Under the pieces are notes generated by a model. That model was not told the DNA's origin and ran no database searches. It saw only the letters and a list, made by a program, of their open reading frames with translations. From Jiangella sp. DSM 45060 (GTDB taxonomy: Bacteria > Actinomycetota > Actinomycetes > Jiangellales > Jiangellaceae), in the NCBI RefSeq assembly GCF_900105175.1, contig NZ_LT629771.1:2604001-2668000 (forward strand): 64,000 nucleotides of DNA, in the 5' to 3' direction. Within the stretch, counting starts at the first letter, position 1; every line of letters starts with the position of its first letter. Positions 18,733-27,682 of this stretch are shown here, one piece after another. The translations under genes were made by a program, and so were the position numbers.

Positions 18733-19653
18733 TCAGCTCCGGCGCCGCCGCCGCGAGATCGCGACACCCACCAGGCTGATGGCGCCACCGATGAAGCCGA
18801 ACACCGTCGGGACCTCGCTCAGCAGCGCCCACGACATCAGCACCGACACGGTGGGGACGATGTACGTCGTGGCGCTGAGCCGGCCGGCGTCCATCCGCTT
18901 GAGCGCGTACGACCACGTGGTGAACCCGATCGCGGTCGGGAACAGGCCCAGGTAGACGGCGGCCAGGATCGCGCCCGTCGACGCGCCGGCCAGCTCCGAC
19001 ACCAGCTGCGGCGTCCACGGCAGCAGCACGGCCGTGCCGACGAGGCAGGCCAGCCAGGTGGTGGTCAGACCGTCGGTGACCCGCAGCACGACCTTCTGGA
19101 TCAGCGCCCCGGCCGTGTAGAGCACCGCCGCCAGCAGGCACAGCGCGATGCCGAGCCAGTCGCGGTCGCCGGTGGAGCCGAGCGAGAGGACGGCGACGCC
19201 GCTCAGGGCGACCAGCGAGCCGGCGATCAGCGCCCGCGGGAAGCCCTCGCCGAGGAACAGCCCGGCGCCGAACGCGATCAGCAGCGGCGCGACGTTCACC
19301 AGCAGCGCCGCCGTGCCGGCGTCGACGTGCTGCTCGCCGGCGTTGAGCGCGACGGTGTAGATGGCCAGCCAGAGCACGCCGCAGGCCGCGATCAGCCCGT
19401 ACGTCCGCCGCGACAGCGGCTGCGGGATGACCCGCCGGCCGCGCGTCGCGACCACGATCGTCGTCAGCGCCACCGACGCGACCGCCAGCCGGATCAGCGC
19501 GAGCGGCGCGGCGGACAGCGTGTGCCCGACGTCGCGGATCGCGACGAACGCCGACGACCAGAGCACGACCGTGACGGCGGCGGCGATGGCGGCCTTGCGG
19601 TTCTCGGTGAGGCGGGGCGGTGCGGCGGCGGGCGCCGGGAGGGTCTGCGTCAC
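18733..19653 (-). CDS. EamA/DMT family transporter
   Basis: A 306-residue membrane protein with two EamA repeats and about ten hydrophobic helices. Motifs typical of drug/metabolite exporters are seen, such as VVLWSSAFVAIRDVG, APLALIRLAVA, LLVNVAPLLIAFGAGLFLGE and GFTTWSYALKRMDAGRLSAT. The C-terminus is basic (SRRRRRS). I chose GTG 19653; an upstream TTG at 19689 would extend into the divergent promoter. It is divergent from a LysR regulator that probably controls it. The exported molecule is unknown. Confidence 0.87.
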   Translation of the reverse strand: MTQTLPAPAAAPPRLTENRKAAIAAAVTVVLWSSAFVAIRDVGHTLSAAPLALIRLAVASVALTTIVVATRGRRVIPQPLSRRTYGLIAACGVLWLAIYTVALNAGEQHVDAGTAALLVNVAPLLIAFGAGLFLGEGFPRALIAGSLVALSGVAVLSLGSTGDRDWLGIALCLLAAVLYTAGALIQKVVLRVTDGLTTTWLACLVGTAVLLPWTPQLVSELAGASTGAILAAVYLGLFPTAIGFTTWSYALKRMDAGRLSATTYIVPTVSVLMSWALLSEVPTVFGFIGGAISLVGVAISRRRRRS

Positions 19654-19705
19654 CCTGACATGGTGCGGTCCGTCGATTCGACAGCACAAGCACGTATTGC
19701 TGTCG

Positions 19706-19730
19706 TATCGTTAAGCTTGGCTGTACGATA
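19706..19730. promoter_or_regulatory. Candidate LysR binding site between EamA and LysR genes
   Basis: TATCGT at 19706-19711 and its inverted copy ACGATA at 19725-19730 are separated by 13 bases. The site sits directly upstream of the lysR start and overlaps its TACGAT -10-like box (19724-19729). It lies in the divergent region, as expected for autoregulation and control of the exporter. Confidence 0.5.
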
Positions 19731-19735
19731 GGCGC

Positions 19736-20638
19736 ATGTTGGACGTGCCCCGCCTCCGCCTGCTGCGCGCCGTCGTCGCCACCGGCTCCGTCCGGGCCGC
19801 CGCCGACACGCTCGGCTACACCCCGTCCGCCGTCAGCCAGCAGCTGGCCGCGCTGCAGCGCGAGACCGGGCTGCGGCTGTTCGACCGCGCCGGCCGCGGC
19901 ATCGAGCCGACCGCCGCCGGGCGCACCCTGGCCACCGAGGCCGAGCCGCTGTTCGAGGCGCTCACCAGGCTCGACGGGCTGGTCGGCGACCTGCGGGCGG
20001 GCCGGGTCGGCAGCCTGTCGATCGGCTACTTCGCCTCCGCCGGCGCGGCCTGGCTGCCGCCCGTCGTCGCCGCGCTGCACGAGGAGTTCCCGGAGCTGCG
20101 GCTGGACCTGCGGATGACGGAGGTCAAGCTGCCCGACAGCCCCGAGCCCGACGTCGACATCTTCGTCGAGCGGCCCGACTGGGAGCCGCCGCTGGGCACC
20201 GACGTCCGCCACCTCGTCGACGACCCGTTCGTCGCGGTCGTGCGTGCCGACGACCCGCTGGCCGCGCGAGGCGAGGTGCCGCTCGCGGAGCTGGGCGCCC
20301 GGCGCTGGATCGACAACGACCTCAACGACGGCGCCTGCCGCCGGGTGCTGCTGCGGGCCTGCGCCGAGGCCGGGTTCTCGCCTGAGTTCGCCGTCGAGAC
20401 GCACGACTACCACACGGCCATCCCGTTCGTCGCGACCGGCATCGGGCTCACCGTCGTCCCCAGGCTGGGCATCCGCGACCTCCCGGCCGGGGTCACGACG
20501 GTGCGCATCGTCGCGCCCACCCCCGTCCGGCGCATCCACGTCTCCGTCCGCAAGTCCGCCGCCCAGCACCCCGCCGCGCAACGCGCCGTCGACCTCCTCA
20601 CCGAGGCGGTCGACGGCGCCGCTGCGCGTCGTCACTGA
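19736..20638 (+). CDS. LysR family transcriptional regulator
   Basis: A 300-residue LTTR. The N-terminal winged helix reads [40 protein letters not shown] and [15 protein letters not shown]; the periplasmic-binding-like effector domain covers about residues 90-290. The ATG lies six bases after TACGAT, suggesting a leaderless mRNA. It is divergent from an EamA exporter, a common regulator/exporter pairing. Its 3' end overlaps the convergent epoxide hydrolase by 7 bp. Confidence 0.9.
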   Translation: MLDVPRLRLLRAVVATGSVRAAADTLGYTPSAVSQQLAALQRETGLRLFDRAGRGIEPTAAGRTLATEAEPLFEALTRLDGLVGDLRAGRVGSLSIGYFASAGAAWLPPVVAALHEEFPELRLDLRMTEVKLPDSPEPDVDIFVERPDWEPPLGTDVRHLVDDPFVAVVRADDPLAARGEVPLAELGARRWIDNDLNDGACRRVLLRACAEAGFSPEFAVETHDYHTAIPFVATGIGLTVVPRLGIRDLPAGVTTVRIVAPTPVRRIHVSVRKSAAQHPAAQRAVDLLTEAVDGAAARRH

Positions 20639-21774
20639 TCGGGCAGTCCCGCGAAGAACGCCCGCAGGTCCTCGACCAGCACGTCCGGCCGCTCCAGCGA
20701 CGCGTAGTGCCCGCCGTCGGGGAACTCGGTGTAGCGGACGATGTTGTCGTTGTCGCGGTCGGCGAACGCCCGGATCGTGCGGAAGTCGTCGGCGAAGACC
20801 GCGACCCCCGTCGGCGCGTGGTTGACCGCCGGCTCGGCGCCCGAGTGGGCCTCCTCGAAGTGGTACCGCCCGGCCGTCGCCGACGTGTTGGTGAACCAGT
20901 ACAGCGACACCTCGGTGAGGATCTGGTCGCGGGTCACCAGGCTGGTCCCGTTGCCGAAGGAGTTGAACAGCTCGTTCCAGGCCAGCTGGCCGACGGGGGA
21001 GTCCGACACCCCGACCGCCACCGTCTGGGGCCGCGAGGCGTTGATCGCGTTGTAGCCGCCGACGGACTGGAACCACTCCAGGTGCTTCAGTCCGGCGTGG
21101 TCGGCGGGGGACAGGTTCGCGAACTCGGCCGGGTCGCCGGACGGGAACGAGAACAGTTGCAGCACGTGCAGGCCGAGGAACCCGGGCGGGTTCAGCAGGC
21201 CCAGCTCGCGCGACACCATGGCGCCGCCGTCGCTGCCGTGCGAGCCGTAACGCTCGTAGCCGAGCCGGCGCATCAGCGTGTCGTAGGTGCGGGCGACCCG
21301 GGCCATCGTCCAGCCGCGGTCCTCGACCGGCGTGCTGAAGCCGAAGCCCGGCATCGACGGGACGACGACGGAGAACGCGTCCTCGGCTCGGCCGCCGTGC
21401 GCGACCGGGTCGGTCAGCGGGCCGATCATGTCGAGGAAGTCCACGAACGAGCCGGGGTAGGAGTGCGCGAGCAGCAGCGGCGTCGCGTCCGCCTCGGCCG
21501 ACGGCACGTAGATGAAGTGGATCGTCTGGCCGTCGATCTCGGTGAGGTAGTGCGGGAAGGCGTTCATCCGCGCCTCCTCGGCCCGCCAGTCGAACCCGTC
21601 GCGCCAGTGCTCGACCATCTCGCTCAGGTAGTGGTTCGGCGTGCCGTAGTCCCAGTCGTCGCCGGGGACGGGGCGGGGCAGCCGGGTGCGGACCAGACGG
21701 TCGTGGAGGTCGTCGAGGTCGGCCTGGCCGATCTCGACGCGGAACGGGCGGATCGGTGCGGTGGTGTTCGTCAT
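20632..21774 (-). CDS. Epoxide hydrolase family protein (EHN domain)
   Basis: A 380-residue alpha/beta hydrolase with the N-terminal epoxide-hydrolase domain ([29 protein letters not shown]). The oxyanion-loop motif is AHSYPGSF (104-109). The nucleophile is Asp182 in [10 protein letters not shown], and the catalytic His lies near residue 356 in [11 protein letters not shown]. It should hydrolyse epoxides to diols. ATG 21774 was chosen; GTG 21783 is an alternative. It is divergent from a WYL-domain regulator across only about 40 bp, so the two are probably linked in regulation. Confidence 0.88.
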   Translation of the reverse strand: MTNTTAPIRPFRVEIGQADLDDLHDRLVRTRLPRPVPGDDWDYGTPNHYLSEMVEHWRDGFDWRAEEARMNAFPHYLTEIDGQTIHFIYVPSAEADATPLLLAHSYPGSFVDFLDMIGPLTDPVAHGGRAEDAFSVVVPSMPGFGFSTPVEDRGWTMARVARTYDTLMRRLGYERYGSHGSDGGAMVSRELGLLNPPGFLGLHVLQLFSFPSGDPAEFANLSPADHAGLKHLEWFQSVGGYNAINASRPQTVAVGVSDSPVGQLAWNELFNSFGNGTSLVTRDQILTEVSLYWFTNTSATAGRYHFEEAHSGAEPAVNHAPTGVAVFADDFRTIRAFADRDNDNIVRYTEFPDGGHYASLERPDVLVEDLRAFFAGLPDQ

Positions 21775-21817
21775 GACAGTCACGCTACGGTCCTATTAGG
21801 CAAGGTATCTTCCTAGT

Positions 21818-22783
21818 ATGACCGGGACTTCCGCACGGATGTTGGCGCTGCTCTCGCTGATGCAGTCGCGGCCCGCCTGGACCGGCGCCGAGCTGGCCGA
21901 ACGCCTCGGCGTCAGCGCGCGGACCATCCGCTACGACGTCGACCGGCTGCGCGACCTGGGCTACCCGGTCGACGCCGCGCGCGGCCCGGCGGGGCACTAC
22001 CGGCTCGGCGTGGGCGCCCGGCTGCCGCCGCTCCTGCTGGACGACGACGAGGCGGTCGCGGTCGCGATCGGGCTGCGGGCCGGCCGCGGCGTCGCCGGCA
22101 TCGAGGACAGCAGCGCGCGGGCGCTGGCCAAGCTCGAGCAGGTGCTGCCGCACCGGCTGCGCCGTCAGGTCGCCGCCGTCAACGACGCGCTGTCGCAGGG
22201 CCCGGAGAACACCGGCAGCAACGTCGACGACCCCGTCGTCGACGCGTCCGTGCTGACGGCGCTCGCGGCGGCGATCCGCGACCACGAGCTCGTCCGGTTC
22301 GGCTACCGCGGCCGCTCCGACACCGCCCCGCCCCTCGCCGTCGAGCCGTACCGCCTGGTCAGCTGGCAGCGGCACTGGTACCTGGTCGGCCGCGACCCGG
22401 CCTCGGGCTGGCACCCCTACCGCGTCGACTGGATGTCGCTGCGCATGCGCACCGGCCTGCGGTTCGCGCCGGCCACCCTGCCGGGCGGCGACTACACCGC
22501 GTTCGTCCTGCGCGAGGTCGCGTCGGCCGGCTGGTCCGTGCACGCCCGCATCACCGTCTTCGCGCCGGCGGCCGAGGTGCTGGCCCGCATCAACCCGACC
22601 GTCGGCGTGGTGGAGTCGGTGGACGAGTCCACCTGCGTGCTGGTGACCGGCGCCGACTCCCTCGAGATCATCGCCGTCTACATCGGCATGCTCGGCCTCG
22701 ACTTCCAGGTGACGTCGCCGCCCGAGTTGGTCGAGCACCTCCGGGTGCTGGGGGAGCGCTACCGCCGGGCGGTGCAGCCGTAG
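21818..22783 (+). CDS. HTH/WYL-domain transcriptional regulator
   Basis: A 321-residue DeoR-like regulator. The N-terminal winged helix reads MLALLSLMQSRPAWTGAELA and RLGVSARTIRYDVDRLRDLG. The central WYL region contains PYRLVSWQRHWYLVGRD and a WYL-C extension follows. WYL domains sense nucleotides or nucleic-acid ligands. The ATG at 21818 lies six bases after TATCTT (21806-21811), suggesting a leaderless message. The divergent epoxide hydrolase is the obvious target. Confidence 0.88.
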   Translation: MTGTSARMLALLSLMQSRPAWTGAELAERLGVSARTIRYDVDRLRDLGYPVDAARGPAGHYRLGVGARLPPLLLDDDEAVAVAIGLRAGRGVAGIEDSSARALAKLEQVLPHRLRRQVAAVNDALSQGPENTGSNVDDPVVDASVLTALAAAIRDHELVRFGYRGRSDTAPPLAVEPYRLVSWQRHWYLVGRDPASGWHPYRVDWMSLRMRTGLRFAPATLPGGDYTAFVLREVASAGWSVHARITVFAPAAEVLARINPTVGVVESVDESTCVLVTGADSLEIIAVYIGMLGLDFQVTSPPELVEHLRVLGERYRRAVQP

Positions 22784-22827
22784 TCGTAGGCGCTCAACAT
22801 TCTGGGGCCGCCGACGGTCATGACACC

Positions 22828-23031
22828 GTGAGGACGATGCATGACGACTTCGCCGAGTGGTACCGCGCCCTGTGGCCGCGGGTGTTGCGAGTCGTCACCA
22901 TTGCCGTCGGTCACCACCCAGGTGGCAGCCCGGACACCACGCTGGACATCGCCGAGTCGGTCGCTCCAATCTCCGCCGACGACGAACGGCTGACCGCGAG
23001 CTGGCACGGCGACGGGGCGCCGGAGCGCTGA
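22828..23031 (+). pseudogene. Possible N-terminal fragment of an ECF sigma factor
   Basis: A 67-codon frame whose start, DDFAEWYRALWPRVLRVVTI, looks like region 2.1 of an extracytoplasmic-function sigma factor. The remainder (HHPGGSPDTTLDIAESV and onward) does not continue a sigma domain. Regions 2.4 and 4 are missing, so any such gene is broken. The assignment rests on about 25 residues and is tentative; it could be an unrelated small protein. Confidence 0.35.
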
Positions 23032-23083
23032 TCTTGCTCTCCTGATCCTGATGCCGGTCCCATTGCGGTGGGATTCGGAAGTG

Positions 23084-23119
23084 AGCCGAGGACCCCGGGG
23101 GTATACCCGGACCTCGGCT
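23084..23119. other. Long-stem hairpin in gene-debris region
   Basis: AGCCGAGG at 23084-23091 is perfectly inverted as CCTCGGCT at 23112-23119. Nested inside is CCGGG facing CCCGG around GTATA. No U-run follows. It could be a terminator for the broken gene upstream or an end structure of a lost mobile element. Confidence 0.45.
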
Positions 23120-23129
23120 TCGCGCTTAC

Positions 23130-23369
23130 TAGGTGAGTCCGATGCGATGCTCGGTTCCGGGATTCCAGCCACACCTCGTCGACACCGGCCGCGGCCAGCT
23201 CGAACAGCAACGTCTCAGCGCACTGGCGGCGAGCCCGCTCCTGCCGGCGTGGGTTGACGGGCGCGCCGACGACCACGACCGGCAGCACAGCCAGGGCGGC
23301 AACGGCTTCGGCCGCCGTCTGCCGCTCGGCCGGGAGCCGGTCGCGCCAGTGGAGCGCCGGCCGGGGCGT
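23130..23369 (-). pseudogene. Remnant of a DUF3800-like protein
   Basis: Reading the minus strand from about 23357 gives ALHWRDRLPAERQ, then AVAALAVLPVVVVGAPVNPR, RQERARRQCAETLLFELA and AGVDEVWLESR. This resembles the middle of DUF3800-type proteins (LHW-D, V-G-PV, RR-C-E-LL-EL, LESR). The frame has no suitable start upstream and runs into unrelated sequence near the hairpin at 23084-23119, so both ends are missing. DUF3800 proteins are often found in mobile or defence contexts, but nothing functional remains here. Confidence 0.45.
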
Positions 23370-23482
23370 GGTTCGAGCGCCCGGACGGCGACTGCGGCGT
23401 CCGGGCGCGTTCCGCGAGCGGTTCGTGACACCCCGTGAGAGGCTGTGGACGGCCCATCGAGCGACCGCAGGGGAGGACGGCA

Positions 23483-24928
23483 GTGCCCAGACGTGTGGTG
23501 CGGCTGCGTGACGAGGTGCTGTCCGCCGACGGCGAGACGCTGCGGGCGGGGGTGGCGGCCATTCAGGCCGAGCTCGACGTCGCGCCGGAGTTCCCGCCCG
23601 AGGTCGAGCAGGCGGCGCAGCGGGCCGCGAAAAGCCCCCGGCTCCCCGACCTCGACCGCACCGACCTGCCGTTCGTCACCATCGACCCGGCGACGGCGAT
23701 GGACCTCGACCAGGCGCTGCACCTCGAGCGCAACGGCGACGGCTTCACCGTCCACTACGCCATCGCCGACGTCGGCGCGTTCGTCAGCCCCGGCGACCCG
23801 CTGGACGAAGAGGCGCACAAGCGCGGCGAGACGCTCTACGGCGCCGACTCCAAGGTGCCGCTGTACCCGAAGGCGCTGTCCGAGGACGCCGCGTCGCTGC
23901 TGGCCGACCAGGTGCGCCCGGCGCTGCTGTGGACCATCGAGCTGGACGGCGACGGCGGTACGGTCGCGGCCCGGGTCGAGCGGGCCCGGGTGCGCAGCCG
24001 GGCCAAGCTCTCGTACGAGGCCGTGCAGCACCAGCTCGACCAGGGCACCGCCGACCCGGTCTTCACGCTGCTGAAGGAGGTCGGCGAGCGCCGCCTGCAG
24101 AAGGAGGCCGAGCGGGGCGGCGTCTCCCTCCCGCTGCCCGAGCAGGAGGTGCGCGTCGATGGCGACCACTGGTCGCTGGCGTTCCGGCAGCAGCACCCGG
24201 TCGAGCAGTGGAACGCCCAGATCTCGCTGCTGACGGGCATGACGGCGGCCACGTTCATGGTGACGGCGAAGACGGGGCTGCTCCGCACCCTCGCCCCCGC
24301 CGACCCGCGCGACGTCAAGCGGCTGCGGCGCACGGCGCGGGCGCTGCGCATCGACTGGCCCGAGAACCAGAGCTATCCGGACTTCATCCGCTCGCTCGAC
24401 CCCGCCACGTCCAGCCACGCCGCCATGCTGGTCGCGTGCACCCGGTTGCTGCGCGGCTCCGGCTACGTCGGGTTCGCCGGCGAGTTGCCCGAGCACACCG
24501 GCCACTCCGCCATCGCCGCCGACTACGCGCACGTGACGGCGCCGCTGCGGCGGCTGGTCGACCGGTACGCGGGCGAGATCTGCGTCGCCCTGAGCGCGGG
24601 CGACGCCGTGCCGGGTTGGGTCGTCGACCGCCTCGGCGAGCTGCCGAAGACCATGCAGGGCTCCACCCGCCGGGCCAACCAGTACGAGCGCGCCGTCCTC
24701 GACCTCGTCGAGGCGGCCGTCCTGCAGGGGTACGTCGGCGAGAGTTTCGACGGCGTCGTCGTCGAGGTCGACGACCGCGACCAGCGCAAGGGTGACGTCA
24801 CGATCCGCGAGCCCGCGGTCGAGGCGCCGATCAGCGACGGCGGCGACCTGCCGCTCGGCACCGACGTCCGCGCCCGGCTGGCCGCCGCCGACCCACGGAC
24901 CCGGACGATCCGCTTCGAACTGGCCTGA
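23483..24928 (+). CDS. RNB-domain 3'-5' exoribonuclease (RNase II/R-like)
   Basis: A 481-residue protein with the RNB catalytic domain starting near residue 55. The metal site reads TIDPATAMDLDQAL: Asp68, Asp74 and Asp76 match the RNase II aspartates, but the fourth position is Gln77. Later motifs YADVGAFVS-like (YAIADVGAFV), ADYAHVTAPLRRLVDRY and NQYERAVLD are typical. No clear cold-shock or S1 domains are present; it is shorter than RNase R. GTG 23483 has GGGGAGG seven bases upstream. It precedes two metabolic genes with short gaps. Confidence 0.88.
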   Translation: MPRRVVRLRDEVLSADGETLRAGVAAIQAELDVAPEFPPEVEQAAQRAAKSPRLPDLDRTDLPFVTIDPATAMDLDQALHLERNGDGFTVHYAIADVGAFVSPGDPLDEEAHKRGETLYGADSKVPLYPKALSEDAASLLADQVRPALLWTIELDGDGGTVAARVERARVRSRAKLSYEAVQHQLDQGTADPVFTLLKEVGERRLQKEAERGGVSLPLPEQEVRVDGDHWSLAFRQQHPVEQWNAQISLLTGMTAATFMVTAKTGLLRTLAPADPRDVKRLRRTARALRIDWPENQSYPDFIRSLDPATSSHAAMLVACTRLLRGSGYVGFAGELPEHTGHSAIAADYAHVTAPLRRLVDRYAGEICVALSAGDAVPGWVVDRLGELPKTMQGSTRRANQYERAVLDLVEAAVLQGYVGESFDGVVVEVDDRDQRKGDVTIREPAVEAPISDGGDLPLGTDVRARLAAADPRTRTIRFELA

Positions 24929-24974
24929 CCGGGTACACGACCGGACACATCGTCGTCCGGAAGGGAACCCGACC

Positions 24975-25946
24975 ATGCCCGTCGTCGGCTGGCACGCGTC
25001 GCACGAGCAGATCCCGCCGAGCCGGCTGCTGGCCGACGTCCGGCACGCGGAGCAGGCCGGGTTCCAAGCCGTGTGGTCGTCGGACCACTTCGCGCCGTGG
25101 GGCAGGCGGCAGGGGGAGTCCGGGTTCTCCTTCGCCTGGCTCGGCGCGGCGATGGCCACGACGACGCTGCCGTTCGGGGTGGTCTGCGCACCCGGCCAGC
25201 GATACCACCCGGCCGTCGCCGCACAGGCGATCGCCACCCTCGCGGAGATGTTCCCCGGCCGGTTCGCCGTGGCGCTCGGCAGCGGCGAGAACCTCAACGA
25301 GCACGTCACCGGCGATCCGTGGCCGGACAAGCCCATCCGCGACGCCCGCCTGCGCGAATGCGCCGACGTCATCCGGGCCCTGCTCGACGGCGACGAGGTC
25401 ACCCACCGCGGTCTGGTGACGGTGGACCGCGCGCGGCTCTGGACCCGCCCCGCGACCCCGCCGCCGCTCTACGCGACCGCCGTCACGCCGCGGACCGCCG
25501 GCTGGGCCGCGGGGTGGGCCGACGGCCTCGTCACCGTCGGTCAGCCGGTGGCGATATTGCGGGAGGTGGTCGACGGTTTCACCCGCAACGGCGGGGCCGG
25601 CAAGCCGCTCGCCGTCCAGATCCACGTCTGCTGGGCGCCCGACGAAGCCGAAGCGCTGCGCGTCGCCCACGAGCAGTGGGCGACCAACCTGTTCTCGCCG
25701 CCGTTGTGCTGGGACCTGGCGACGACGGAGGAGTTCGAGGAGGCCGCGAAGCACGTCCGCCCCGACGACGTCCGGCACAGCGTCCTCGTCTCCGCCGACC
25801 TCGGCCGGCTCACCGACTACCTGCACACGCTCGGCGGACTCGGCTTCGGCGCCGTCTACGTGCACCACGTCGGGCAGGAGCAACGCGGGTTCATCGACGC
25901 CTTCGGCGAGCACGTCCTGCCGGCCATGACGGCGGTGCGCGCGTGA
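24975..25946 (+). CDS. LLM-class flavin-dependent oxidoreductase (TIGR03885-like)
   Basis: A 323-residue luciferase-like monooxygenase-fold protein that binds FMN or F420. Family features include ADVRHAEQAGFQAVWSSDHF, RYHPAVAAQAIATLAEMFPG, RFAVALGSGENLNEHVTGD and the C-terminal GFGAVYVHHVGQEQ. This subgroup is often labelled a probable non-F420 flavinoid oxidoreductase. ATG 24975 follows a GGAAGGGAA stretch. Its stop codon overlaps the GTG of the next, GH13, gene; the substrate is unknown. Confidence 0.85.
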   Translation: MPVVGWHASHEQIPPSRLLADVRHAEQAGFQAVWSSDHFAPWGRRQGESGFSFAWLGAAMATTTLPFGVVCAPGQRYHPAVAAQAIATLAEMFPGRFAVALGSGENLNEHVTGDPWPDKPIRDARLRECADVIRALLDGDEVTHRGLVTVDRARLWTRPATPPPLYATAVTPRTAGWAAGWADGLVTVGQPVAILREVVDGFTRNGGAGKPLAVQIHVCWAPDEAEALRVAHEQWATNLFSPPLCWDLATTEEFEEAAKHVRPDDVRHSVLVSADLGRLTDYLHTLGGLGFGAVYVHHVGQEQRGFIDAFGEHVLPAMTAVRA

Positions 25947-27562
25947 GCCGGCGCCGCCGCAGCGCCGGCGACCTCTGGTGGAAGAACGCCGTCATCTACT
26001 GCCTGGACGTGCAGACCTTCCTGGACACCGACGGCGACGGCTGCGGCGACCTCGCCGGCCTCACCGAGCGCGTCGACTACCTCGAGGGTCTCGGCGTGAC
26101 CTGCCTGTGGCTGATGCCGTTCTACCCGTCGCCGGAGCGCGACGACGGCTACGACATCGTCGACTTCTACGCCGTCGACGAGCGGCTCGGCTCGCTCGGC
26201 ACGTTCGTCGAGATGGTGCGGACGGCGCAGGACCGCGGCATCCGGGTCATCGTCGACCTCGTCGTCAACCACACCTCGCACAACCACCCGTGGTTCCGGT
26301 CGGCGCGGAAGGGACGCGACGCCCCGTTCCACGACTTCTACGTGTGGAGTGACGAGAAGCCCGACGACCAGCCGAAGGATGTCGTCTTCCCCGGCGAGGA
26401 GCGGTCGACGTGGGCGTGGGACGACCAAGCCGGCCAGTGGTTCTACCACCGCTTCTACTCCGAGCAGCCGGACCTCAACACCGCCGACCCGGCCGTCCGC
26501 GACGAGATCGCCCTCGTCGCGGGGTTCTGGCTGGCGCTCGGCCTGGCGGGCTTCCGCGTCGACGCGGTCCCGTTCCTCGTCGAGGAGCCCGATCGCGCCG
26601 CGGCCGCCACGCAGGAGCCGCACGAGTTGCTGCGCGACCTGCGCGCGTACCTGACCCGCCGCCGCGGCGACGCCGTCCTGCTGGGAGAAGTCAACCTGCC
26701 GCCGGACCAGGCGGTCACGTACTACGGCGAGACCGGGGACGAGCTCACGATGGAGTTCGCCTTCACCGTCAACCAGGCGATGTACCTGGCGTTGGTGCGC
26801 GAGGACGCCGCGCCGCTGGTCAAGGCGCTGCGGTCGCTGCCGGAGATCCCGCGCGAGTGCCAGTGGGTGAACTTCGTCCGCAGCCACGACGAGCTCACCC
26901 TGGACCAGCTGACCGAGGACGAGCGCGGCGAGGTCTTCGCCGCCCTCGGACCCGACCCCGGGATGCAGCTGTACGGCCGTGGCATCAGGCGGCGGCTGCC
27001 GAGCATGCTCGCTGACGACGAGTCCCGGGTCCGGATGGTCTACTCGCTGATGTTCTCGCTGCCCGGCACGCCGGCGCTGTTCTACGGCGAGGAGATCGGC
27101 ATGGTCGAGAACCTCGACATCCCCGGCCGGCTGAGCGTGCGCACGCCGATGCAATGGTCGGGGGAGCGGCACGCCGGCTTCTCACCGGCGCCGGAGGGCG
27201 CGCGGCTGTGCCGCCCGCTGCCGGACGACCTCACCGCGACCGTCGAGGACCAGCGCCGCGACCCCGGCTCGCTGCTCAACTGGATGGAGCGGCTGATCCG
27301 CCGGCGCAAGGAGTGCCCTGAGCTCGGCTGGGGCCGGCTCGAGGTGGTCGAGTCCACCGCTCAGGTGCTGGCGCACCGCTGCGACTGGCAGGGCCGCACG
27401 CTCGTCGCGGTGCACAACCTCGGCGGCACGACGGCGTCCGTGCGGCTTCCGCGCGAGGACGGCTGGGAGCGGCTGGTCGACCTGCTGGGCACCGACGACC
27501 GGGAGCCAGGCGACGACCTCGAGCTGGCGCCGTACGGCCACCGCTGGTACCGCGCCGCCTGA
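25943..27562 (+). CDS. GH13 trehalose synthase-like alpha-glucosidase
   Basis: A 539-residue GH13 enzyme starting WWKNAVIYCLDVQTF, as in trehalose synthase (maltose isomerase) and related alpha-glucosidases. Barrel motifs are VDLVVNHTS, the nucleophile segment GFRVDAVPFLVEE, the acid/base GEVNLPPD and the third acid VRSHDELTL. SVRTPMQWS and a C-terminal beta domain complete it. The GTG overlaps the LLM stop (GTGA). It may isomerise maltose to trehalose or hydrolyse alpha-glucosides. With treXY in the same window it suggests investment in trehalose, though the two loci are 20 kb apart. Confidence 0.85.
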   Translation: MSRRRRSAGDLWWKNAVIYCLDVQTFLDTDGDGCGDLAGLTERVDYLEGLGVTCLWLMPFYPSPERDDGYDIVDFYAVDERLGSLGTFVEMVRTAQDRGIRVIVDLVVNHTSHNHPWFRSARKGRDAPFHDFYVWSDEKPDDQPKDVVFPGEERSTWAWDDQAGQWFYHRFYSEQPDLNTADPAVRDEIALVAGFWLALGLAGFRVDAVPFLVEEPDRAAAATQEPHELLRDLRAYLTRRRGDAVLLGEVNLPPDQAVTYYGETGDELTMEFAFTVNQAMYLALVREDAAPLVKALRSLPEIPRECQWVNFVRSHDELTLDQLTEDERGEVFAALGPDPGMQLYGRGIRRRLPSMLADDESRVRMVYSLMFSLPGTPALFYGEEIGMVENLDIPGRLSVRTPMQWSGERHAGFSPAPEGARLCRPLPDDLTATVEDQRRDPGSLLNWMERLIRRRKECPELGWGRLEVVESTAQVLAHRCDWQGRTLVAVHNLGGTTASVRLPREDGWERLVDLLGTDDREPGDDLELAPYGHRWYRAA

Positions 27563-27682
27563 GGCAGTCCGCGTCCACGTTGTGTCGCGTTGACCACGCC
27601 TGTCATGCGACAGCTGTTGGATGACATCGCACTGGGCCGCCACTAGCGTCCGAGCATCCCGTCCGCTGAGGAAGGATCGCTC

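Noticed and set aside
23133..23438. 101-codon plus-strand ORF in the debris zone
   Set aside because: It is antisense to the DUF3800-like remnant and has no ribosome binding site or family signal.
27563..27682. Operator from TGTCGC/GCGACA copies before the S15 peptidase
   Set aside because: Copies are imperfect and irregularly spaced, and no regulator is adjacent; not strong enough to annotate.
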